Assembly (NCBI GenBank): GCA_018399455.1
Contig: JAGYOT010000006.1
Location: 1-14,464 of the forward strand
DNA length: 14,464 nt
Direction of reading: 5' to 3'
DNA from: Desulfobacterales bacterium
GTDB taxonomy: Bacteria; Desulfobacterota; Desulfobacteria; Desulfobacterales; Desulfosalsimonadaceae
In this document: positions 1-5,972 of the stretch, piece after piece
Layout: each line of letters opens with the position of its first letter
Position numbering within the stretch: the first letter of the stretch is position 1
Translations under genes and position numbers: made by a program
The notes under the pieces: model-generated
What the model saw: the letters and a program-made list of their open reading frames with translations, nothing else
Databases searched by the model: none
What the model was told of the DNA's origin: nothing

Positions 1-1
1 G

Positions 2-91
2 GATGCGGAGAAGGCTCTCCTGCAGCTGAGTGATAGCCTCTTTATAGCCGGATTGTCAATCGATTTAATGGAAAGCCTTGACTTAAGGTGA
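2..91 (+). CDS. C-terminal end of an unidentified protein (partial)
   Basis: Frame 2 is open from the window edge to a TGA at 89-91 and gives 29 residues ending in ...IDLMESLDLR. The other two forward frames stop within the first 33 bases, so this is the likeliest tail of an upstream gene. The tail is mixed hydrophobic and acidic and carries no motif I recognise. proC or a YggS-type gene often precedes yggT, but nothing visible here identifies either one. A 116-base gap with no clear terminator separates it from yggT. Confidence 0.45.
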   Translation, partial: DAEKALLQLSDSLFIAGLSIDLMESLDLR

Positions 92-207
92 TTCTATCAT
101 TTATAAAAAATTACCTCACAGTTTTGTCTGGGCAATCTAAATTCATTTTCTCCAACTGCCGATAAAAGCAGGGAGCGTAAGTTAAATTTTAACGAATTGG
201 TAGCGGT

Positions 208-507
208 ATGTTTATTATAGGAAACCTGATCAGAGCGTTTGCGGAAATCATCAATATCGGACTTACCCTTTTCATGTGGATCGTTATAGCACAGGCCATA
301 TTATCCTGGGTGAATCCGGACCCGTTCAATCCAATTGTCCGGTTTATTAATCAAGTCACTGAACCCGTGCTGTATCAAATCCGGAAGCGGATTCCATCAG
401 CTTTCGGCGGCATCGACTTCTCCCCCATCATCGTTTTGCTGGGGGTTGTTTTTTTAAAAATTTTTCTTGTCGAGAGTCTCTTACAGATATCTCATGCATT
501 GTCATAA
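208..507 (+). CDS. YggT family small integral membrane protein
   Basis: This is a 99-residue protein of the YggT (YGGT/CCB3) family, the usual length for a single-repeat member. It has two hydrophobic segments, about residues 10-33 (IINIGLTLFMWIVIAQAILSW) and about 72-90 (SPIIVLLGVVFLKIFLV). Between them lies the family's conserved stretch WVNPDPFNPIVRFINQVTEP, followed by RKRIP. Family members have been linked to osmotic tolerance, K+ homeostasis and, in plastids, cytochrome assembly, but the molecular role is uncertain. An in-frame TAA at 190-192 makes the ATG at 208 the first good start. The Shine-Dalgarno sequence is weak. The gene sits 32 bases ahead of pilT and may be co-transcribed with it. 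Identification is firm at family level only. Confidence 0.9.
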   Translation: MFIIGNLIRAFAEIINIGLTLFMWIVIAQAILSWVNPDPFNPIVRFINQVTEPVLYQIRKRIPSAFGGIDFSPIIVLLGVVFLKIFLVESLLQISHALS

Positions 508-539
508 ATCTTTTTCACTAGTCTTCGCAGGAGAAGCCC

Positions 540-1622
540 ATGGCGAAAATTGATGCGTTTTTTAAACTGATGAACGATCAAGGCGCATCAGACCTTCATC
601 TGATTGCCGGCCAGCAGCCGGCTTTGCGTATCCGCGGCGATGTCGAGCGTGTCAAGTACAAGCTGCTGGAAAACGATGATCTTCGAAGTATGTTATATGA
701 GATTGCGCCTGAGGATAAAATCAAGGTTTTTGAAGAAACCGGGGACGTGGATTTCGGCTACGAGATTCCGGGCCTGGCCCGCTACCGGGCCAATTTTTTC
801 ATGCAGCGAAACGGGGTCGCTGCCGTATTCCGCCAGATCCCAAACAATATCATGAACTGCGAGCAGCTGGGCTTGCCGCCTGTCGTGGCCAAACTGGCCT
901 CGCTTCCCCGGGGGCTTGTCGTTGTTACAGGACCCACCGGCAGCGGGAAATCAACAACTCTGGCGGCGGTTATTGATGAAGCCAACAGGCTGCGCAAGGA
1001 TCATGTGATTACGGTGGAAGATCCGATTGAATTCGTTCATGAAAGCCGGGGCTGCATTATCAACCAGCGTGAGATCGGAATGCATACGAAATCCTTTAGT
1101 GCGGCCCTCAGAGGGGCATTAAGGGAGGACCCGGATATTATTCTGGTAGGCGAAATGCGGGATCTTGAAACGATTTCCCTTGCTATTGAAGCAGCGGCAA
1201 CCGGTCACCTCGTGTTTGCAACCCTGCATACCTCAAGCGCCATGAAAACCGTGGACCGGATTGTTGAAGTCTTTCCGGAAAATCAGCAGGCCCAGGTCCG
1301 CTCCAACCTTTCAGAATCCATCCGGGCGGTGGTGGCCCAGGTGCTTTTTAAACGGATTGACCGAAAGGGCCGGATTCCGGCTTTGGAGATTTTAATTGCC
1401 ACGCCGGCGGTCCGCAACCTGATCCGCGAACAAAAAACGCATCAACTGGCCTCGTCAATGCAAACCGGGAAAAAATACGGGATGCAGGTTCTGGATGACG
1501 CCATTATGGATCTTTATAACCGGGGTTGCATCAGCGCGGAGGACAGCTATCTGAAGTCAAACGAGAAACAGCGCTTCCGGGCCTTGCTGGAAGCTCCTCC
1601 GGCTGATTTTACAGAGGCTTGA
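540..1622 (+). CDS. pilT: Type IV pilus retraction ATPase PilT
   Basis: This 360-residue cytoplasmic hexameric ATPase is of the secretion-ATPase/PilT type and would drive pilus depolymerisation and twitching. The N-terminal PAS-like domain opens with the PilT-style SDLHL at 17-21. Walker A is GPTGSGKS at 131-138, the Asp box ITVEDPIE at 157-164, Walker B IILVGEMRD at 200-208 with catalytic-type E205, and the His box ATLHTSSA at 227-234. The C-terminal AVRNLIRE at 290-297 matches the AIRNLIRE motif known to be needed for retraction in PilT. All hallmark residues are present, so an active retraction motor is expected. The start is supported by the SD sequence CAGGAGAAG just upstream. No pilin, PilB or PilC gene is in the window, so its partners must be encoded elsewhere. 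Confidence 0.95.
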   Translation: MAKIDAFFKLMNDQGASDLHLIAGQQPALRIRGDVERVKYKLLENDDLRSMLYEIAPEDKIKVFEETGDVDFGYEIPGLARYRANFFMQRNGVAAVFRQIPNNIMNCEQLGLPPVVAKLASLPRGLVVVTGPTGSGKSTTLAAVIDEANRLRKDHVITVEDPIEFVHESRGCIINQREIGMHTKSFSAALRGALREDPDIILVGEMRDLETISLAIEAAATGHLVFATLHTSSAMKTVDRIVEVFPENQQAQVRSNLSESIRAVVAQVLFKRIDRKGRIPALEILIATPAVRNLIREQKTHQLASSMQTGKKYGMQVLDDAIMDLYNRGCISAEDSYLKSNEKQRFRALLEAPPADFTEA

Positions 1623-1688
1623 GAACCGCAGCCCCGAATTGGATCCGAAAAGGCTGGGCTTCTCTGCCATGCCATTAAGGAGATTATC

Positions 1689-2861
1689 GTGAGAAAGCAA
1701 GAAGTCGATTATTTACTGACCACCATGCTCGATTCACACCAGAGCGTTTCCGATTTGAATTTCACCGTAGGCAAACCGCTTCAGGTGGAAACTTTTGGAG
1801 AACTGGTGGGGGTGGATATGAAGCCGCCGTTAAAGTCCCTGACACCGTTTCAGACCGAGATGGTGGCCCTTAATCTGGTCAATCGTGACCGCCGGCTGAC
1901 CGAAGCGTTGATCAAAGAGGGCTCCTGCGATCTTTCCTACTCCCTTCCGGGCAAAGCCCGTTTTCGGGTCAATGTATTTTCCCGCTCCGGCGACTACTCC
2001 ATTGTTCTTCGGCAGCTTGAGACGAAAGTGCCTACAATAAAAGAAATGGGGCTTCCTGAGATTTTTTTTAAAATGGCCCAGGAACGAAACGGCATTGTTT
2101 TTTTTACCGGAGCCACGGGTACCGGCAAGACGACCTCGCTGGCCGCGATTTTGGAGGAAATCAACAAGCAGAAGTCCGCTCACATAATTACTCTGGAAGA
2201 CCCTATTGAATATGTGCATACCCATAAAAAAGCAACCTTTAATCAAAGGGAGATGGGCACGGATTTCAGCTCTTTCTCCCATGGCCTGAGAGCAGCCCTG
2301 CGTCAAGCGCCGAAGGTAATTCTTGTGGGCGAAATGAGGGATCGGGAATCCATTGAAATCGGTTTGAATGCGGCGGAAACAGGCCATTTGGTGTTGACCA
2401 CCCTGCATACCACGGATGCCTCTCAGACCGTTAACCGGATTCTTGGAATGTTTTCCATAGAAGAAGAGAATCAGATTCGAACCCGTTTGGCCGGAGCGCT
2501 CAAATATGTCGTTTGTCAGCGCCTGCTGCCCAAGCTGGGCGGAGGCCGCGTGGCCGCTTTTGAGATAATGGGCACCAGTCTGCGGGTAAAAGACGCGATA
2601 TTGAACGGAGAAGACGAAGGCGGCACGTTCTATGATATTATGGAAGCGGGCTCGGCTTTTGGGATGACAACCTTTGACAACTACATCATCGGGCTTTACG
2701 AGAAGGGCCTGATTACCGAGGATACGGCACTGGCCTATGCCTCACGCCGATCCATTGTCGGCCGGGGTATCGACGGAATCAAAAGCTCAAGAGGAGAGAC
2801 CACTACGGATATTGACAAGCTTGAGATTGATATGAGCTATAACAAAAGACAGGGGCGCTAG
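1689..2861 (+). CDS. Second PilT/PilU-type retraction ATPase
   Basis: This 390-residue paralogue directly follows pilT. It starts at GTG with AAGGAG upstream. It keeps the N-terminal SDLNF (21-25), Walker A GATGTGKT (141-148), Asp box ITLEDPIE (167-174), Walker B VILVGEMRD (210-218) and His box TTLHTTDA (237-244). Two places differ from the upstream copy. The segment before Walker B reads RQAPK (205-209) where PilT has REDPD. The AIRNLIRE element is replaced by SLRVKDAILNGEDE (297-310). There is also a charged tail of about 40 residues. Tandem PilT-PilU pairs are standard, and PilU acts as a PilT-dependent accessory motor in gammaproteobacteria. A PilU-like accessory role is inferred here from position and the altered C-terminal motif, not from diagnostic residues. 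Confidence 0.88.
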   Translation: MRKQEVDYLLTTMLDSHQSVSDLNFTVGKPLQVETFGELVGVDMKPPLKSLTPFQTEMVALNLVNRDRRLTEALIKEGSCDLSYSLPGKARFRVNVFSRSGDYSIVLRQLETKVPTIKEMGLPEIFFKMAQERNGIVFFTGATGTGKTTSLAAILEEINKQKSAHIITLEDPIEYVHTHKKATFNQREMGTDFSSFSHGLRAALRQAPKVILVGEMRDRESIEIGLNAAETGHLVLTTLHTTDASQTVNRILGMFSIEEENQIRTRLAGALKYVVCQRLLPKLGGGRVAAFEIMGTSLRVKDAILNGEDEGGTFYDIMEAGSAFGMTTFDNYIIGLYEKGLITEDTALAYASRRSIVGRGIDGIKSSRGETTTDIDKLEIDMSYNKRQGR

Positions 2862-2910
2862 CTGATACACAGGCTGGGAATCCGGATGGCGATCCCGGGG
2901 GAAGCAATAT

Positions 2911-3597
2911 ATGGAAATTACATGTGAAGAGTGTGGCAGCCGACTTACAATCGCGGATGAAAAAATTCCGGTGGGCAAAGTCTCATCGTTTCGCTGCCCT
3001 AAGTGCAAGACAAAGATAACGATTGACCTGCGTCCGGAATCGGCCGAAGGGCAAAGCTCGTCAGGGTTTTCATCCGTGGTTGATCAAGGCCTGGATCTTT
3101 ATGGTCGGTCGGTGGATGAGCAGGCCTATGATGCAAGCGAAAGGCCCTTTGATTTTTTAGAAGAAGAGGGAAAAACAGCCCTTTTATGTGAGCCTGATCC
3201 AGAGCGGTGTAAGGTCATTAAAGAAACTTTGGATCTCATGGAATATCATATCACCGAGCCCGAGGGTGTTCGGGATGCACTGCGAAAAATGAAATATCAT
3301 GAATACGATTTGGTTCTGGTCAATGAACGTTTTGATGCCAGTGAACCCGATGCCAACGGGATCCTGATTTACCTGGAGCGCCTGGCAATGGATGTGCGGC
3401 GCAATATTTATGTGGCCTTGATCTCGGATCGGTTCCCCACTATGGATTATATGACAGCCTTCTTAAAAAGCGTCAATATTACAATTAACCCGAAAGATAT
3501 TGGCAGCCTGGACAGGATTTTGACGCGCGGCATCAATGAGAGGGACCTTTTTTATGATGTATTTAAAGAGAGCGCCCAGAAGTTCGGGAAAATATAG
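2911..3597 (+). CDS. Zinc-ribbon protein with degenerate response-regulator receiver domain
   Basis: The N-terminus of this 228-residue protein is an MJ0042-type zinc ribbon (ITCEECGS...FRCPKCKTKITI) with four cysteines at 5, 8, 29 and 32. A linker of about 50 residues is polar and acidic. Residues 88-220 look like a CheY-type receiver: the first strand ALLCEPD has acidic E94/D96, and the third strand is YDLVLVNER (132-140). The residue that should be the phospho-acceptor Asp is N138. There is no recognisable K-P pair near 190-196 (ITINPKD), although S172 fits the Ser/Thr position. It is therefore probably an unphosphorylated pseudo-receiver used for binding. The ATG at 2911 is preceded by GGGGGAAG. 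It lies 49 bases after the second PilT-type ATPase, which suggests a motility-related role, but the function is unknown. Confidence 0.75.
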   Translation: MEITCEECGSRLTIADEKIPVGKVSSFRCPKCKTKITIDLRPESAEGQSSSGFSSVVDQGLDLYGRSVDEQAYDASERPFDFLEEEGKTALLCEPDPERCKVIKETLDLMEYHITEPEGVRDALRKMKYHEYDLVLVNERFDASEPDANGILIYLERLAMDVRRNIYVALISDRFPTMDYMTAFLKSVNITINPKDIGSLDRILTRGINERDLFYDVFKESAQKFGKI

Positions 3598-3605
3598 GTT
3601 GGTTA

Positions 3606-3764
3606 ATGGCGGAAAACAAGAATTATACCTGCAATGATTACCGGGAGGAAATGATTCTTCTGGCCCTTCGGCGGAAGCTGGCCGACAAGGATCTGTCCGA
3701 AGCTGAGAAAAAACGCGTTCAAAACGAGATCCGCCGTATTGAATCTCAGATGGGAATGAGCTGA
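3606..3764 (+). CDS. Small 52-residue conserved-looking protein of unknown function
   Basis: The ATG at 3606 opens a 52-codon frame ending in TGA at 3762-3764, eight bases after the zinc-ribbon gene stops. The product begins MAENKNYTCNDYREEMILLA and continues with a highly charged, likely helical stretch (LRRKLADKDLSEAEKKRVQN) to the end. It has no signal peptide, no membrane segment and a single cysteine (C9). From memory, short proteins with a CNDYREEM-like N-terminus and a helical tail recur in deltaproteobacteria near this type of locus. I cannot verify that here. An internal ATG at 3651 has a GGGAGG only two bases upstream, too close to be convincing, and using it would remove the distinctive N-terminus. 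Coding status is likely but function is unknown. Confidence 0.65.
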   Translation: MAENKNYTCNDYREEMILLALRRKLADKDLSEAEKKRVQNEIRRIESQMGMS

Positions 3765-3778
3765 TTTTCCTTTTTTAT

Positions 3779-4546
3779 TTATGTTTCTTCCTGTTCGCTG
3801 ACAATCCGCAAGCCTTCCAGGGTTAATCCGGATTCAACGAATTCAATGGTTCGGCAATGATCTTTCATGATCCCTGCCATCCCACCGGTAGCAATGACCC
3901 GTGGAACCGCCGGATGCAATTCCCGCTGAATCCGTTTGACCATTCCGTCCACCATTTCGGCATAGCCGAAAATAATACCGGATTTCATGCTGTCTGCGGT
4001 ATTGGTGCCGATCACCCCTGGCGGCGGCAGAAACTCCACGCGCGGTAGTTTGGAGGCCCGGCTGAACAAGGCTTCTGCAGAAATGCCGATGCCCGGCGAT
4101 ATGGCTCCTCCGATATATTCGCCTTTTTCTGAGATGACATCAAAGGTTGTTGCTGTGCCAAAATCGATAACAATCAAACTGGCGGGGTAACGACGGTAAG
4201 CAGCAACGGCATTGACCAGCCGGTCCGCCCCTACCTCTCCCGGATTGTCATACAGGATTGGAATTTTAACCGTCTCAGGCGAAATCCACAGGGGAAGATG
4301 ATTCAAATAGCGTTTGCAGTATGCTGCCAGCATGTTGACAAGCGGCGGGACAACGCAGGAGATGACGGTTTTTTTGACCTGCTGCGGATCAATTCCGGCT
4401 TCCTTAAACATAAACATTACAAGAAAATGAAACTCATCCGCAGTGGCCCCGGGTTCAGTGTGAACCCGCCAGTCCCGGACCAGATGGTTCTGCTGAAACA
4501 CGCCAATAACTGTATGAGTATTGCCGACATCAATTACAAGCAGCAA
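3779..4546 (-). CDS. coaX: Type III pantothenate kinase
   Basis: This 255-residue ASKHA-fold kinase catalyses ATP-dependent phosphorylation of pantothenate, the first step of coenzyme A synthesis. Family motifs are intact: phosphate-binding DVGNTHTVIG (6-15, with D6 and N9), PGEVGADR (102-109) for pantothenate binding, DFGTATTFD (128-136) and GGAISPGI (146-153). The length matches the family. The start is TTG at 4546 with AAAGGATAA upstream. An in-frame stop at 4553-4555 leaves no earlier candidate. It begins 31 bases after the YbbR-like gene and is probably the last gene of the ftsH-folP-ybbR-coaX cluster. It converges with the 52-residue gene, with only 14 bases between the two stops. Confidence 0.95.
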   Translation of the reverse strand: MLLVIDVGNTHTVIGVFQQNHLVRDWRVHTEPGATADEFHFLVMFMFKEAGIDPQQVKKTVISCVVPPLVNMLAAYCKRYLNHLPLWISPETVKIPILYDNPGEVGADRLVNAVAAYRRYPASLIVIDFGTATTFDVISEKGEYIGGAISPGIGISAEALFSRASKLPRVEFLPPPGVIGTNTADSMKSGIIFGYAEMVDGMVKRIQRELHPAVPRVIATGGMAGIMKDHCRTIEFVESGLTLEGLRIVSEQEET

Positions 4547-4577
4547 CGCAAATTATCCTTTCCTGCCATGGCAGGGG

Positions 4578-5039
4578 TCATCGCCCGCCCTTGATTTCAA
4601 CAACAAAAAGCTCCGGATTGGCATCAACCAGAACATAGCCTTTGGGCAGAAGGACTTTTGCCGGTCTCACATAAAAACCCGGAGAGAAACCAGCTACATT
4701 AATGTAGGCGGCAATTTCGTTTTCAAGCGCTGCTGCCCTTCCCGGATCAAATGGCGGTCCAAGTATGGTTATTGCGATTGTTCGGGGATGGACAAGGGTT
4801 TTCCGTGAATTGTTGTAAATTTGAATTTCCAGGTTTTTGAACCGCTGTTTGCTGATTCCCTGGTCCAGGGATGACGCCTCAAAGAGGTGGGCCCCTGCCT
4901 TGGGCATAACCATTTCCGTTCCCGGAGCAGCATCTGTCAGCAAAGCAGCCGTTTCATCCATCGCCATTAGCCGTCCCGTTCCAGATTGCAGCAGCAGGAT
5001 CAAGATGATTCCTCCTAAAAACCGTCCGGAAAACCCCAT
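4578..5039 (-). CDS. Single-domain YbbR/CdaR-like protein
   Basis: This is a 153-residue protein when started at the ATG at 5039, which has GGAG four bases upstream. An in-frame ATG at 5057 would add six residues but has no SD sequence. A signal peptide or anchor is visible (MGFSGRFLGGIILILLLQSG). The C-terminal half fits the YbbR repeat pattern: LEIQIYNNSRKTLVHP, then TIAITILGPPFD, then AAYINVAGFSPGFYVRPAKV and LPKGYVLVDANPELFVVEI. YbbR/CdaR proteins are extracytoplasmic regulators of the membrane diadenylate cyclase CdaA and normally carry several such repeats. Here only one is apparent and no cdaA is adjacent. The position between folP and coaX supports the assignment. The function is inferred, and the single repeat could also mark a degenerate remnant. 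Confidence 0.6.
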   Translation of the reverse strand: MGFSGRFLGGIILILLLQSGTGRLMAMDETAALLTDAAPGTEMVMPKAGAHLFEASSLDQGISKQRFKNLEIQIYNNSRKTLVHPRTIAITILGPPFDPGRAAALENEIAAYINVAGFSPGFYVRPAKVLLPKGYVLVDANPELFVVEIKGGR

Positions 5040-5069
5040 GTGACTCCAGTGCAGCATCTAATATCAAGT

Positions 5070-5972
5070 TTAAGCGTGATGGTTGGTGTCGGCCGGATAA
5101 GCATTCTTGATAGCATCGGCAATTTTAATGGTGCTCCTGGTATTGGCCACATCATGGACCCGCACCATATGGGCTCCATTCATGATGGCTGCTGCAACCG
5201 ATGCCTGGGTTCCGGTCTCAACAGAGGAATGCATTGGCGAAATTTCCTCCGAGCCCGGCAATGACAAAATTTTGCGAATAAAGGCTTTTCTGGAGGTGCC
5301 GATCATGATCGGCACCTCCAGGTGAAGAAAATCCCTAAGCCGGTTGATGATACAGAGATTGTGCTCAATGGTTTTGCCGAAGCCGATACCTGGATCAATG
5401 ATGAGATTATTCCTGTCGATGCCGCAGGATTCCGCCCGGGCAATAGCCTGGCTCAGAAATGAAGTAATTTCCCCGATCAAGTCCTCGTAGACCGGTGCTA
5501 CCTGCATGTCTGCCGGCATTCCTTTCATGTGCATCAGAATCAACAGGGCATTGTTTTCTGCTATCACCCCGCCTAGTTCCGGATCAAACCGCAGCGCACT
5601 GATGTCGTTTACAATAGAGGCGCCGGCAGATATAGCCTGTTGGGCAATTTCCGCCTTCGTGGTGTCAATGGAAATGGGCACTCCGATCCGGGAGGACAGT
5701 TTTTTAATTACAGGCAAAACGCGGCGGCATTCTTCCTCAATCCCTATTGGCTCGGAATAGGGCCGGGTGGATTCACCTCCGATATCTATGATGTCTGCAC
5801 CATCAGCAACCATCTGTTCCGCATGAGCAAGAGCTGCTTCATGGGCAAAGTACCGGCCGCCATCGGAAAACGAGTCCGGTGTAATGTTTAATATACCCAT
5901 AATGCGGGTTCGTGGACCTAATTCAAGACTATGCGTCTGCCACGCCAGCTGATGGTTGTTCATTCTCCTCAT
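5070..5972 (-). CDS. folP: Dihydropteroate synthase
   Basis: This 300-residue TIM-barrel enzyme of folate synthesis condenses 6-hydroxymethyl-dihydropterin diphosphate with p-aminobenzoate and is the sulfonamide target. Motifs in order: ILNITPDSFSDGG (27-39), DIGGESTRP (63-71), SIDTTK (101-106), VNDIS (121-125), LMHMKGMP (146-153), IDPGIGFGKT (192-201), PIMIGTSRKAF (221-231) and RVHDV (271-275). All family landmarks are present, so it should be active. The frame overlaps the ftsH 3' end by 44 bases, which implies translational coupling. The ATG at 5972 is used here. An ATG at 5963 follows GAGGAG at one-base spacing and is the alternative. The stretch encoding residues 218-228 lies in a perfect 32-bp palindrome (separate entry). 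Confidence 0.95.
   Translation of the reverse strand: MRRMNNHQLAWQTHSLELGPRTRIMGILNITPDSFSDGGRYFAHEAALAHAEQMVADGADIIDIGGESTRPYSEPIGIEEECRRVLPVIKKLSSRIGVPISIDTTKAEIAQQAISAGASIVNDISALRFDPELGGVIAENNALLILMHMKGMPADMQVAPVYEDLIGEITSFLSQAIARAESCGIDRNNLIIDPGIGFGKTIEHNLCIINRLRDFLHLEVPIMIGTSRKAFIRKILSLPGSEEISPMHSSVETGTQASVAAAIMNGAHMVRVHDVANTRSTIKIADAIKNAYPADTNHHA
5290..5321. repeat. Perfect 32-bp palindrome inside folP
   Basis: Reading the + strand, the half-site CTGGAGGTGCCGATCA (5290-5305) is followed immediately by its exact reverse complement TGATCGGCACCTCCAG (5306-5321), with no spacer and no mismatch. The next base on each side breaks the symmetry. Both strands read LEVPIMIGTSR in the matching frame. 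The minus-strand copy is the genuine FolP motif at residues 218-228. The palindrome could form a cruciform in DNA or a hairpin in the folP transcript. Confidence 0.95.

Noticed and set aside
180..192. AGTTAAATTTTAA shared by the regions upstream of yggT (180-192) and grpE (10111-10123)
   Set aside because: Thirteen AT-rich bases can recur by chance in intergenic DNA. The two sites sit at different distances from their genes, and nothing else is shared around them.
1630..1660. AGCCC...GGGCT hairpin between the two PilT-type genes
   Set aside because: The five-pair stem has a 21-base loop and no T-run, too weak to call as an attenuator or terminator.
1830..2408. Long minus-strand open frame (192 codons) opposite the second PilT-type gene
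   Set aside because: It lies fully antisense to a gene with all PilT family motifs, lacks recognisable domains and reads as a shadow of a strongly biased frame.
3740..3778. T-rich stretch between the convergent 52-residue gene and coaX as a terminator
   Set aside because: Only four-pair stems can be drawn before the T-rich run, so no intrinsic terminator is supported on either strand.
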